NCBI GenBank assembly: GCA_963969345.1
Contig: OZ017770.1
Location: 1,249,246 to 1,313,245 of the forward strand
DNA from: Turbatrix aceti
Taxonomy: Eukaryota; Nematoda; Chromadorea; Rhabditida; Panagrolaimidae
Length of the DNA stretch: 64,000 nucleotides
Direction: 5' to 3'
The notes under the pieces were generated by a model. It was not told the DNA's origin. It worked only from the letters and a program-made list of their open reading frames with translations, and searched no databases. The translations under genes were made by a program, and so were the position numbers. Positions 47,303 to 59,204 of this stretch are shown here, piece after piece; within the stretch, counting starts at the first letter, position 1; every line of letters begins with the position of its first letter.

Positions 47303-48886
47303 TTATGCAGTCAACAATCGATTGTGTTGAACGTGTTCGTTGCTTTCATCGACCGAGTTTGCGGCCGAAACCTCTGCAAGGGGTTGGAGTTGTGAGCAGA
47401 ACTTCTTCGAGCCTAATCTCGCCCTGTTCAGTGACGCTTGACTGTTTGCTCGCCGCTGAGAAAGCGGTAGCGATTGGACAGAACTTCGAAAGTCGGGCTT
47501 GCTACCGCGCATCTGTTCACTTAGATTACGTCCAAACGACGTTTGTCCGAGCTAAAAATTCTTCCTTGAGAAAAAAATGTTTCAACGATCAAACCCATTT
47601 AAACCAGGAAATACTCAACACTTACCTTAGGAAATTTACGAAAAAGTATCATAGCACACTTGGTTCGAAAATGTGCGGAACTCAGACAGAAAAGAACAAA
47701 GTTAATTGTCTTGCCGGTGATCACCAGGGCATTTGTAATGCTCATAAAGACGAATAGATATGAATTTTTGTGGGAATAGCCGATTAACAGCTCCCAGAGT
47801 GACATGATCGCAGAGGGCCCCTGTGTAAGGGCAAAACACGATGAAATCAAAATAACCGTGATTGTAGCGTGACGCTTTTGCCTCTACAAATCTACTTTTT
47901 CTTCAACACAAAAGGCTTAGGGTTTAGACTTACATGCTGATGGGCCAGAACAATGTTCCTGCATGAATCCTGGGTCGACAGAACCATTTTATCGTGTTTT
48001 TGCAGTCTTCTGATAAGAAGCATATTCAACACGCCAACCGCCATGATTGGCACAAAGACGACAAAAATTGCATTGGATACGGTGCTAATCTGAATATAGT
48101 GTCGTCTTAGTTCTGTGAGCAACGATACCGTTGTCAGATTATCAGAACTATTGAAATTCGTTCCAGCAGAGTAACACTCGGTGTAGAGTTGAGTATTATT
48201 ACAGTAATAAATAGACCTGCAGTTGTGCTCAAAGTGATGATACATAGTTAAGAGACCCGTCATTACGACTATTGTTGCTATGACAAAACATCTTTCGGAT
48301 TTTCTCCAGTAAATTCTTGACCGAAGAGGACTGATAATTACCAGAAATCTTTCTATAGTCACGGCAAATATAAACCTAAAAAAAACTATAAATATTGCGG
48401 AATGCGGGCACAATTTAGTGCTGGCATACCAAATTGCAGCAGCGGAACACCAATTAGCAAATGCTAACAATTCTTGCCTTCCTATGACGTAGTAATAACG
48501 AAATGTTAAATTTCTTGAAAAAAAATTGAAACCAGCTAACGAATGGGGTAGCATGAAGACGAAAAATAGTAAGTCACACAGGCTTACTGCTGCTAGCTAA
48601 ATTGTAGCATGATTAATGTTTTCATTAAATTTTTTAACTTTATTAATGTTTTAATTTGATTAATTTATCAAAAAATTCATTTGAATTTAAAAAAAATTAC
48701 CAAATCATTGGCACGATTCCTCATGCTATGACACGTCAAAATCCATAAATTAAGCGAATTTCCGAGAACACCAAAAATAAATTCTGGAGGAAATACAAAT
48801 TTCAACACCAAAGCATCGACATCCGATGTGATCAGTCGTAGGGATCGATCTGACAGACATTTGGATACATTGTGGTGCTGATGCAT
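47303..48886 (-). CDS. Rhodopsin-type GPCR, neuropeptide receptor-like
   Basis: Five exons: 48886-48701, 48596-48430, 48375-47934, 47883-47626, 47551-47303. They encode 433 residues with matching phases. Seven membrane segments can be read: TM1 with GNSLNLWIL, TM2 starting LAAVSLCDLLFF, TM3 ending TIERFLVIISPLRSR (ERF in place of DRY), TM4 FVIATIVVMTGLL, TM5 NAIFVVFVPIMAVGVL, TM6 KRHATITVILISS, and TM7 TGKTINFVLFCLSS in place of NPxxY. The ERF and the NFVLFCLSS end resemble invertebrate peptide receptors of the FMRFamide, myosuppressin and sex-peptide/myoinhibitory-peptide groups. The ligand cannot be deduced. The extracellular N-terminus is short, and the second loop carries Cys and N-glycosylation sites. 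The Ser/Arg-rich tail suits phosphorylation. A stop codon lies 18 bases upstream of the ATG. A 5' non-coding exon may lie near 49156-49410. Confidence 0.88.
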
Positions 48887-50010
48887 GTTTGATACTAGAT
48901 ACTAGAACGCACAGAGGCTTCTTAAACGCGAAAACCTTGTTGACTTCTTCGGCGCAACAAAAAAATATACCAAGATATGATGAAAAGTCCAATTAGAGTT
49001 GCAAAGAATAATAATTTTAAACAAAATCCTGAAAATAGAAAACGCAATATAAATGGGATACAGACATGCAGTATCAGTAGAAGAAAAAATGGATGACAGG
49101 GGAACAAAAATTGTTTCTTACTCGTTGGACAAATATAAGTTTCAGTCTTTTCTACTTACCTCTTGCTAGCCACCAGATCCCTATTTTTCGAGGAGGATAT
49201 TTGACTTTTAAGGGGTTTTTCGTTTCTTTTGTTGAGCCTTGAGACCGGAACAATAAACACGGAATTGACTGATGGCGTGAAGCGGTGGTGGTGTTGGTGT
49301 ATGTCGTGGTAAGAAGGGTAAGAAAAGGAGGTAACACTGTAACCGCAAAGACTGAGTTGGTTTAGGGTTGTTTTTTGGCTGGTCGATTGATTTCTCGTTG
49401 AAATCAATGTCTGGACAGAAAATAATAATGATCAAAAAAGCTTACGTTGACTGTCAGATATTAAGTATTCTTCTGATAATACTATGCGTTCAACAAAAAA
49501 CTCATACTTAATAAAAATCAACGCTATTTTAAAACAGTCTGACTATTGATCACTGAAATAAAAAAAATCAACTGCCAAAGCGATGCTTCTGACGTGACAA
49601 ACAGTTATCGTTTTAGTGGTGTGCTCGATGTATGGGGTATAAAAGATTATGTAAATGTCTTTGTCAGCGATACTTCTCATACATATACACAGGCAACAGA
49701 AAACGAAAACGATCGTAGACCACGTAACCGCGTTAAGTCATCCCTGATGGCACGCGTGGTTGACTAAAGTTTAGGACGGTTCGGTGCGCTTCGCACGTTG
49801 TTGTCTGACAAAAATAAAGGATAAAGGGCGAGTCACAAACATTTTTTATTGTCTCCAAAAAAAAATCGACCTATCCAGCTTTGCAAGTGACCGTAGACTA
49901 CATAGAAACATTACTCAACAACAAAGGGAATAATTATTAAAACAAATTAAGCATGGCACGCAACAACGAACAATCGGGGATCAAAAAAAGGCAAGAGAAA
50001 AGGTAGAGTA
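48887..50010. other. Spacer between the GPCR and ILVBL genes
   Basis: It contains a possible 5' exon of the GPCR: a minus-strand stretch 49407-49158 ends in a perfect AG|GTAAGT donor (AGCAAGAG then GTAAGTAG near 49150-49165). Splicing it to the GPCR coding exon does not keep a frame, so it is more likely untranslated. The remainder shows nothing I can support. Confidence 0.4.
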
Positions 50011-52079
50011 TCAAACGCTGATGCTGCCATCACGGAAATCTGTTTTGGCCACCAGGATGTTGAAGATCGAAGACTCCTTCGAAACAGCGTCGGCGACAGC
50101 AGTGTCAAGCTTGCTGTCGATGATTTCGTCAACGTTCGAGCTGTCGACTTGGTAGCCACGGCAGCCGAAGACATCGGCAACTTTTTCGTAGCTGGAGTAC
50201 TAAAAACGTTTTATATAAGTAAACAGTTTAAAAAAAATCAAAACTAACCCGAAGCATGCACGCAACGTCCGACTTGAACCACTTGATCTGGTCACGGAAG
50301 ATTTGCTGCCAGCAAGCATCGTTACCGATAAACGACATAACCGGCATTTTGTGGCGAACAAAAGTATCGTATTCAACGATAGAGTATCCCGAGGAGCCAT
50401 CACCGTAATAAATGCACACCGGAGAATCAGGGTAGACGGCTTTGGCACCGAGAGCAAAGCCCCCACCGACGCCGAGAGTTCCGAAAGCACCGGGATCCAG
50501 CCAGCGGAGAGGGCCTCGCGAGCGAAGAACGTACGACGCAGTAGCGACAAAGTCACCACCGTCAACGACGATAACAGCGTTGTCCGGAATGTGAGCATCG
50601 ATGCGCTGGATGATGTTAATAGGATTGATGCACTTTGCGTTGCTACCGACGGTCGCCTGTGACTTCTGGGCAATAGAAGCCTTCTCCTTGACTTGAAGTT
50701 CAGTCAGTTGATCGAGCCAGGGTTGCCAGTTGCGCGTAGACTTCTGCGAATGAAGTTCTTTTTCAATACGAACCAGCGCATTACCGGCATCGGCTTGAAT
50801 AAGAAGTGTCCCGCGCCAGAAGATACGCAAGTTCAGGTTAAGATTATGCGAATCACGATTGATAGCCACGACCTTCGCGTTCTTGGGGAACACTCGGCCG
50901 TAGTCCAGACGAAAATCGCAAACCGAGCCCGCCAAAATGATGAGATCAGCATCCTTGAGAGCAGCACGACGACTGTGACGGAAAAGGTTGCTGTTCGAAT
51001 CGGGCAGCAGGCCACGGGCCATGCCGCCAAGAAAAACGGGCATGCCAAGACTGCCGACAGCTTCGGCAAGGGTTTGAGGATTCGTGGGAGGCAGCATCGC
51101 CTGGCTGCCGACGAGGAGCACGGGGTGGCTAGCTCCACGAATCAGATCGACAATTGAGGCAATGCTGTCATCGTTGGCAAATGTGATGTCAGGTTGCTTC
51201 GGGATGATGGTAGGGATCGTGTCGGTAATACCGGAGAACATCCGACAATAGTGGTTGGAAAGGTAGAAATTTAGCAAAATCTAAAAAAAATTTGCATATT
51301 TCAATGCAAAAAATCTTTCAAATCACGAACCTGTTTGACTCCTTTAGGATTAGGAAGAATCCTGGCCTGTTGGAAAACAGTTTCGATAGGATAAAGAACG
51401 TCAATAGGAAGCTCCACAAAAACAGGGCCAGGCGTTCCCGACTGCGCGACATGAATGGCCTCATGGAGTACATCAGCAATATTAGTCAACTTTGAAATTC
51501 GACGAACGTATTTGCAGAGCGGGGTAAACAAAGTCATTTGGTTGATGTCCTGAAGAGCGCCCCGACCCTGAAGCATGGTCGGCGCTGCTCCGCCGATGAG
51601 CAGGACGGGAGACTCCGCCATTTGAGCATTCTTCATAGCCGTGATCGTGTTCGTGACACCCGGTCCAGCGGTAACGATTGCCACGCCGATGTGTTGACGA
51701 AGACGAGCAACGGCGTCTGCAGCAAAAACAGCAGTGGCTTCGTGACGCGTATCGATGACTCTAAGGCCGAGCTTTTCGGCTCCAACCAGGATGGGCGAAA
51801 TGTGGCCTCCAACGAGCGTGAAGACTTCTTTGATTCCATGATCATAGAGAACCTTGGCAACCAAGTCGCCGCCATTGATCTTCAAGTCGTGATTGACCTA
51901 AAAAGAGGTAACTGTGATCATCGTAAACACCGAGTATCGTAAAAACTTACTTGGTAAAATTCGGTGAAAAACGGCAAAGCTCCTTTCCTGGCAGCCGCAA
52001 AAAGTTTTCCAATACGACGAACATTCATGGCAAAAACAGCCCAAAGTGCAACCATAAACAAAATAGTTATGAGAAACAT
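50011..52079 (-). CDS. Acetolactate synthase-like / 2-hydroxyacyl-CoA lyase (ILVBL/HACL2 type)
   Basis: Four exons: 52079-51951, 51897-51331, 51280-50249, 50199-50011. They encode 638 residues. This is a thiamine-diphosphate enzyme. The animal ILVBL/HACL2 group sits in the ER membrane and cleaves 2-hydroxyacyl-CoA in fatty-acid alpha-oxidation. Visible are an N-terminal membrane helix ([17 protein letters not shown]), the PYR domain with the catalytic Glu in [14 protein letters not shown] and TAGPGVTN, a central domain ([11 protein letters not shown]), and the PP domain with the metal-binding GDGSSGYS and the following [10 protein letters not shown]. The membrane helix separates it from peroxisomal HACL1 and from bacterial acetolactate synthase. 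The ATG lies 3 bases after a TTTTTTTCAG acceptor, a good trans-splice site. Confidence 0.93.
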
Positions 52080-53180
52080 TTCTGAAAAAAAGAGAAAAGG
52101 TAAATCGGCTAAACCGCAATCGCAATTTTTCAATATGGACTTGTATTTGTACATCAGTGAACATAAATACACATCTCGTAGCGTGTGCAGAAATGACTAC
52201 ACTGGGACAACAAATCACGCTCATGAAATTGTGGAGAAAGTTCAACTCGCCGGAAAGGAACAGAGCAGGAAAAAAACAACGTGCAAAGATAGGTATAATG
52301 CAGTGGGCAAACAATGCTGCATGTTGCATGCGCGCAAAACACAAAAAGAAGGACAAAAATCACCAATGTCTCTGTCCATTGATTACTCATGGATTAGTCA
52401 GGCACAAATACAAATCACTAACAATAGTGACCCCTGACCACGATGCGTAATCATCGGACCCAAGTGGCGATATGGCTTTGCTTAGTGTCATCTGGTTATC
52501 GCATGAAATGACTCAAGCAATTAGTCACTGTCAACCGGCTAACTCGCTTTCCTTTGGTCAGTATAACACGAACAGCAGCGCAATGAATGTCACTAAGAAT
52601 ATATTTTTTTTCCTCTAACAAGGAATAGCGGTTATTGTTACGCGTTTTGTAGCTTAGGGCAAACAGGACAAAACCATTGCTTTTCTTCTTCCTTCTTACT
52701 TAGTTTGGCGATCTGATGGTGTGCAAAAAAGTCAGTCAGCGTTCAGAGAAGAGCAGTAATACCCAAACAATGTGACTCTATCGGCTTTGTCACAAAAAAT
52801 GTAAAATCGCGTATATTGTTGTTGTATTGTAGATTAAAATATGAAAATTTACTCCGTATTCATGAATAAAAATCATAGCATGAACAGCCGAGTGCACTGA
52901 CGCGTTTGTTAGTTAACTCGTGGATAAGTTTTAGCCAATTGATCGTGAATCAATGAATTTAAAGACTAAAACGGTAGTAGCATTGTCAGAAAAAGAAAAG
53001 ACAACCAAAAATCGATCTTTACGTTTTCTCTTACGCGATAAAGTGGATCTTTGCATTACCGCGTTTCTTTACGCACTTTTTTGATCGTGTTGTTATGCAT
53101 AATGGTATAATTTATCGTCGTCCGACTTATATATCATTTTTTTTACAGATACCATTCATTCGACCACAACCCGATCCATC
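52080..53180. other. Divergent spacer between ILVBL and the first transthyretin-like gene
   Basis: It holds the upstream regions of both genes. The open frames at 51964-52450 antisense to and beyond the ILVBL start show no domain. Nothing else was recognised. Confidence 0.5.
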
Positions 53181-53681
53181 ATGCTGCCAAAATATGGTCT
53201 CATTCTCGCGGCCATGATTTACCTGGTATCTGCAAACACAGAATGCGTCTGGGCAACGGGCAAAGTTGTGTGCAACAAGAATCAAACGCTCGTTTTGCAA
53301 ACGATCGTCGAACTCTTTGACTTGGACAGCCCCGAAGGCGTAAGTTAGCGGCAAACTAATTTTTGGGGGATGACTCATGGGTACGTGCGTACTCCTGACA
53401 TCTTTCTTTTACAGAGCTCAGTCAAGAACCCGCTTGACCCCGATGATAAAATTACTTTTACAACGATTGAATCAACAGACGGTATTTTCCAAGTTGAGGG
53501 CTGCGCCAGTGATCAAGACTGGATTCCGGGTTTTAAAAACAAACCAGAGATGTATCTTCGCGTCTATCACTTCTGCAACAAGCCAGGCGGCGAATACAAG
53601 TATATCTGGCCTGTTTTCCGCGTCTTTGTGCCCAAAACTTTCGACAAATACATTCACGATCCCATTGTCCTTGACAATTAA
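53181..53681 (+). CDS. Transthyretin-like (TTR-like) secreted protein, copy A
   Basis: Two exons, 53181-53339 and 53415-53681, encode 141 residues. The protein has a signal peptide (PKYGLILAAMIYLVSA) and the nematode-specific transthyretin-like fold. Signatures are the early Cys pair with VCNKNQT, VELFDLD, then GIFQVEGCASDQDW, YLRVYHFCN and a basic, strand-rich end. The four Cys positions fit two disulfides. TTR-like proteins are secreted; some bridge apoptotic cells to phagocytes or act as hormone-like factors, but most are unassigned. The start follows a TTTTTTTTACAG acceptor about 32 bases upstream. It has the same intron position class and order as its neighbour at 54414. Confidence 0.93.
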
Positions 53682-54413
53682 TGTAACAACATCAATTACG
53701 GAGCAAAAACTCTAATTTGTACTTTCTACATGACTCATCACTGTATTCTCTACTTTCATATGTGTATTTCTTGTGTTGAGCTCATTCATTGTTCGAAAAA
53801 AGCGTCAATTCTTAAAAACATAAACGGATGACCTTACTCTCCGACATTTATCCGTGTTTTGGTGGGTGTCACAAGTTTTCAACAGCTGTCAAATCGCTGT
53901 CAAAAGGGTGGAGAACTTTTTACGCAGTAGAAAAAAGATATTTTTGGTTTTCCGTAATACCTATCGTATTGGAGCAATCAGTTGTCGATAACTTTATCCC
54001 CCCCTGACTCATATCGGACAAAGGAGTGAGTCAGTGTTCGGTGGGCAACGGCATGATTAGCATAAAGGATGGATATTCGATCCCCCAGTTGTGCTGTTTT
54101 GCTGTCAAAATAGTGTGCATAACAAGATTCGTGACGTCTGATGTGTTTGTATATTTTAATGTTGAACAATGCGCGATTGACAGCATCTCGTTTGTGATCG
54201 TCTTCACCAACCGAAGCAAAAGCAGTCGCGCTTTTAGTGGAGTCTACGCGTAGCGATTCTTCAGTGATGATAAAAATCGTAACACTGGAATCACAGGGTG
54301 ATTCATTTACGTTTAGTTGCGCGTATTTTTAACGTTAAAAAAAGTACTTGTTTAATGATAAAAAAACTGACGTACTTTGGTGGTCTTTCAGCTTACCGCA
54401 GTAGCCTAGAGCA
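53682..54413. other. Spacer between the two transthyretin-like genes
   Basis: Contains the 3' flank of copy A and the promoter of copy B. No coding sequence was seen. The 54030-54250 frames are not convincing. Confidence 0.5.
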
Positions 54414-55041
54414 ATGAAGGTGACTGCGTGCCTCCTGCTACTGGCCGTCATTGGCATCGTCAGCGGTGCTAATAGATGCGTCTGGGTCAGGGGCATTATT
54501 CGGTGCAATCACAACACATCCCGAGCTATGAATGTGGAAGTTCGGCTCTACGACAAAGATGGCCTTTCTATCTTCCAGATTTTCGATCCCGATGACATGA
54601 TGGGGTGAGTTAAATTTTTATCATACCGAAAAAGAGGCCCCATGTATTTTTTTATTTATTTTCCCTTATTGTTTGTTCATGCGACCTTTTTGCAGCATCA
54701 CTTTCACCGAGGAGGACGGCAGCTTCCAACTCGACGGTTGCGGCAGTGATTTCAACTGGCTTCCAGGAGTCGAAAACGAACCTGATCCATTCATTAAGAT
54801 TCGTCATTTCTGCAACAGTGAGCGCGGCGAAACTATCGAGATTCCCCTTGAATACAAATGGGTCCCAGACAGCCAGGATTTGGGGGTCATAGAACTCGAT
54901 CGCGTCGAACTACTGGGCACCACGTCCACGCTTCCTGAAATCATCAGAATCGTCGAGGATACAACACCTGTCAACCCTAAGTTCTCCACGCCGAAAGGTC
55001 AGGTAGTCCACATCACGCATCCGGATGAGATCGCCGAGTAA
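54414..55041 (+). CDS. Transthyretin-like (TTR-like) secreted protein, copy B
   Basis: Two exons, 54414-54604 and 54696-55041, encode 178 residues. A signal peptide (CLLLLAVIGIVSG) precedes the same fold: WVRGIIRCNHN, VEVRLYDKDG, DGSFQLDGCGSDFNW, IKIRHFCN. The C-terminus is about 40 residues longer than in copy A and acidic. The start lies after a GGTCTTTCAG acceptor about 23 bases upstream. It is a tandem relative of the gene at 53181 but clearly diverged, so the duplication is old. Confidence 0.93.
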
Positions 55042-55596
55042 CATGCAACACTCTCTTATTTGTTTCGCTTTTACACCTATTAACTACCATTTTTGTGTGC
55101 CAATGAAAAGCAGTAAGCTCAGATGTCTATAACACGTATTTAGAATTAAAATGTAATATCTCGAATAAAACACGCAAAAATCATAATAACAAGATATCGT
55201 GGAAGAAAAGTGAGACGTGAACATTGTGTACAGACAGGCTAATGTAATGTAAGGGGGACACACGAACCGCCCGTGTGCGAGCCGCGAGCCCGCCGGTCTG
55301 TCGTTGCGGAGGACAACGACGACGACTCTGACTAAAACCGGCAGGTTGCGTGCAATAGCAATTGCGGTCAGAAACAAACAGCCCGGCTTTGCGCCGTTTT
55401 TGTTTTTGCTGTAGCTTTGTTATCATCCATTCACCATCGCCATCCGGCTGCACTAACAGTTATTCACGTTGCCTGCAGCTATGTGAAATATTTTGACTTT
55501 TGCAGAGCTATTATTTAATCGTTGGTTCAAATAACCGTCGTAACAAGAATACTCACCAGAAATCATTTATTCTATTAACCACGTGTATTTGGCGTC
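55042..55596. other. Spacer upstream of the basic-protein gene
   Basis: No gene was recognised. A GC-rich block lies at 55260-55420. Confidence 0.5.
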
Positions 55597-58467
55597 ATGA
55601 TTCCAGGAATTACGAATCCCATGGAACGACGCCCGGGTTTGAACGGGGCTCCTAAAAAGGTAAGCTTTGTGAAAATGCTAGTTTTTAAAGTTTTAATCGA
55701 TAGACGGGTTTCATGCAACAAATTGAATTCTTGGATAATTAATTAACCGTTATTTTCTTTCAGATACTCAGACCAATAAAAAAAATTCCGCTGGTCGATG
55801 AACACAAGCAAAGAACTCAAGCATTATCATCACTTTTCTCAAATCGCCAACGCGAACTCCACGATCTCCACGGGCAATGTAAGAACAAAGTTTTTATTTA
55901 AAAAAAGTTCAATGACGTAATGAATTTCAGTTGAACGATGCCGCTTGTCCGCCGAGGATCAGCAATCGCTTCAAGCTCAACAGATAATTAAAAACCAGGT
56001 CGCCAGTACTGTGCATAATAGTATTACTCGTGTCTATGACAGCGTCGTTTCTTGCCAATTCATCTTGGAAAAAATGAGCAAAGACTTAACCAAGGCTCGA
56101 AACATCAATCCCAAAACTATAGTTAATGACGGCAAATTTCATTCCGTAAATGGTGTTGCTCTCGATGCACAGCCTACCAGCGAGCCCCCGGCTAACGTTC
56201 GACCATTTCCAACGCTTCGCGATTTCCGCAAGTCCAAGCTCGCCAATGAAAAGCTTATCCAAAAAGTCATTGATTCCACCAAAGCTCCACTTGCGAAAAT
56301 CAAGCCAAAGCCTACGAATCCGTACGAGGTTAGATTCCGCAAGCCTAAGAAGAAGAAGTTCAAGAAGATGAAGCTGCCAATCAAGCTGCGCGCTGCTCTG
56401 CGTGCTGGCCGTCTCAGAAGGCTGCGTGCTGGTGGTGTAAAGCGGATAATTCGTCGTGGAGTCAGGCGTGCCCGGAAGAAACCAAAGCATGTTGTCAGGT
56501 TTAAGCGTCGTTTGGCTGTCATCCGGCGTCCGGACGAAACTTCCGCTTCTGCTAAACGCGCCATCAAGGAACCTTTGAAATCTGTGCCGAAAAAGATAAA
56601 GCCTGCTCTCAAAAAGGGCAAGAAAGTTCCCATGTGCAAGTTCCGGTTCAGCGACGGTCGTGTCGTGATCTTGCCTAGGAGCATCATCCGTGGTAAAGCT
56701 TTTTACCGACGCCAGGCTAGGATAAAGGAGCGGAAACGTCAACGCGAGCTCCAAAAGGAAAAAGAACGACGGGAACGAGCACGGGAGCGTCACATCATTC
56801 AAGTCAGCCAGTACATACCTCCGCTAAAGATATCTCGACTTGATCCTAACAAGAAACCCGGACCGAGCAAACTCATCATTCGTCCTGTTCAGCAGATAGC
56901 AATCCGACAACCTGGACCGCCGCTTCCCCCTCCGCCCCGGATTGAGTTAAATCCGCCGACACCGAAACGTAAGCGAAGTGTTCGCTTTGACGAAGCCACG
57001 CTCAAGAAGGAAAAACAAAAGGCTAGGTTGGCAAGAAAGAAAGAAAGAGAGAGAAAGCGACGTGAAGCCCCTCCCAAACAGTATAAGTTCAAAATACTGG
57101 TCCTGAACCGGCGTCTGGGCAAGCTTGAGCCGAAGAGCCGCCTTGTTCAATCTGAACTCGAATACATGAAAGTCATGAAGATGCAAAACTATCCGCATGG
57201 ATCAACCATCTCCTCACAGATCGGTCGAATAATCAAAAAGTATGGACCTGTGATTCGGAAGGTTGTTTCTAAACGGAAGAAAATACGCGCTCAACTGAAA
57301 CAACAACAGAAAGTTCCCGTATTCGCAGTCGACGAATCTAACGTCGAGGCCGACAAGCTTGTTCGGCGACTCCAAGTTGCTCGCGTTAAATGGGAGCGGC
57401 AGAAACGTAGAAAGATTCAGGCCAAGATTCTCCGTAAAGCTAGCTTGCTTCGTCGCCGTCGACCACTTGGCCACCGCAGGAAACGCAAGCGTTCCAAGAT
57501 GGCTGCCATGCTCGATAAGCTTCGGGTAATGGAAGCCATGATTTTGGAACACGATAAGCCCTATCTGGAAAAAAAAGATAAGGATGTTGGCGAGCCTTTG
57601 GCCAAGCGACCAAAGTTGAACGAAGAGAGTGCTCAAAAGTCAACTGGCCCGGTGCTGCATCCTGACTATGTGCCTTTTGACAAGAAAGCGATCACTGCCC
57701 TCAAGACTGATAAATTCCTTGATCTTTTCCGTTTTCGTCGAAAAAAGAAGCTGCGGATACCCGAATTATATGATCCCATATTTCCTGAGGGGTACACGGA
57801 TGAAACTGTTCAGTGGAATCCGCGTGCTTTTACTGCCAATTTCCGTATTCCACCTCCAAAGCCCGCTCCTTCGAAGTACCGAGTTGCTGCCAAGCAAGTT
57901 TATCATCCAACGATCGACGATATCCGTCCTCTTGAAGCTCGTGGATGGGTTTCGACTGCGGAGCTGCACCAGTCAACGAATGAACTCATGATCACTTCAG
58001 GTCCTGACGATCTCTATCCGGACGAGAAGAAAGCCGTGCCACCACGAATGGCCGACTCGCCTGATTTCCACGAGCGCGAAATGACAACGGATGAATGCTT
58101 ACAGCATCGGCAATTTTTGGAAAAAGAGATTTATGCTGTTCGCAGCATACGGATGCCTGTGACCTACGAAAGAGGAATCTTCCATCCGAGGCAAAGAAAA
58201 CCGCGTCTACGTTACTCCCGTCGATACTACTTTTTTGAGTCACCGGCCTGCAGGCTAGCCAGGCGAAGTCTTTGGAACGCCAAATATGGAAGGTTTTATG
58301 GCGCGCTTCGCTTTGTGTCACCACATCTCGTCAAGGATAATCAGACTGCGCTATGGCCCGGGCGACTTAAGGATCCAGAACCTTCGCAGAGCAGTGATCC
58401 AAACGATGCCACCTGGAACCTCCGAAAATGGACTCTATCAACTACCATGTCGCAGCCGAATGCATGA
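55597..58467 (+). CDS. Large, very basic protein of unknown function
   Basis: Three exons, 55597-55659, 55764-55878 and 55931-58467, encode 904 residues with correct phases. I do not recognise it. It begins MIPGITNPMERRPG, has a short helical segment (around QQSLQAQQIIKNQVAST), then long Lys/Arg-rich tracts (KKKKFKKMKLPIKLRAALRAG, broken here by K/R clusters; RKKERERKRREAP) and a proline-rich block (PPLPPPPRIELNPP). The last 280 residues are less charged and richer in aromatic residues (RIPELYDPIFPEGY, YSRRYYFFESPACRLARRSLW), possibly the folded, conserved part. Charge and absence of a signal peptide suggest a nuclear or nucleic-acid-binding protein, perhaps a chromatin-complex scaffold. That is inference. 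The 3' end is partly duplicated downstream. Confidence 0.8.
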
Positions 58468-58622
58468 TTCGTTTACACACTTGTTATTTGTCACTGATTT
58501 CACTATACGACTTTTATTGTAGAAAAAAACATCATAAATGAATGCCTGAAATTCATGTAACACACTTGGCAATTAGTTCTTCTTTGTCGGTATCTGCGAT
58601 GGTTTTTGAGTTATTACGGGTA
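58342..58622 (+). repeat. Tandem duplication of the gene's 3' end, copy 1
   Basis: From TAATCAGACTGCGCTATGGC to the region around GTTTTTGAGTTATTA, covering the last 40 codons and the 3' flank of the basic-protein gene. It recurs at 58782-59055. Confidence 0.85.
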
Positions 58623-59204
58623 CGACCGTTAAACACCTGTACCGGGCATTGTTGGATATAAACGGATAAAGCTGGTTATGATTATTAATGCAGTGATTCT
58701 TAATCCAGAAGATTGTTAACGGAATATTCAGTACCAAACAGTTAAACCGTGCAAAACAATTCATAAAACCGCTTTGTCATGAATAATCAGACTGCTCTAT
58801 GGCCCCGGCGACTCAAGGATACAGAACCCTTGCAGAGCAACGATCCAAACAAGGCAACCTGAAATCCCCGAAAGGACTCTCGCAACTACCAGTCCAATGC
58901 GTAACTCGTTTACACACTTGTCATTTGTTACTGATTTCACTAAATGGCTTTTATTAAAACAAAAACAACATAAATGAAAGCCCCGCAAAACACACTAGGT
59001 AATTACAGTTCGTCTTTGTCGGTACCTGAGCGTTCTTGGTCGGTTGAGTTATCATTTTTCGAAGAGGTCTCTGAAAATCATTAAATTATCTTGCGTTCTC
59101 GGTTAACTTCTTTTAACGAAAGGAGCAGGTTTCAAACAATTTTGCGACAAGATGTCATCTCAAAAGTTAAAGAAATAGGGAAATAGCGTGTTGGTAGAGT
59201 TGGC
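58468..59204. other. Convergent spacer between the basic-protein and CRELD genes
   Basis: Holds the 3' flanks of both genes and the second copy of the duplicated gene end. No additional gene was seen. Confidence 0.6.
58782..59055 (+). pseudogene. Tandem duplication of the gene's 3' end, copy 2 (broken)
   Basis: Same sequence as 58342-58622 with scattered substitutions and small gaps. Several changes, including a TGA in the coding part (CAACCTGAAATCC where copy 1 has CACCTGGAACCTCC), break the frame, so it encodes nothing. It was probably left by a local duplication of the gene end. Confidence 0.8.

Noticed and set aside
52157..52450. Plus-strand frames of about 97-157 codons beyond the ILVBL start
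   Set aside because: Lys/Asn-rich peptides without domains in the shared upstream region; likely chance.
56086..58324. Antisense frames of 110-240 codons under the basic-protein gene
   Set aside because: Mirror frames of a Lys/Arg-rich coding sequence, with no start or splice context of their own.
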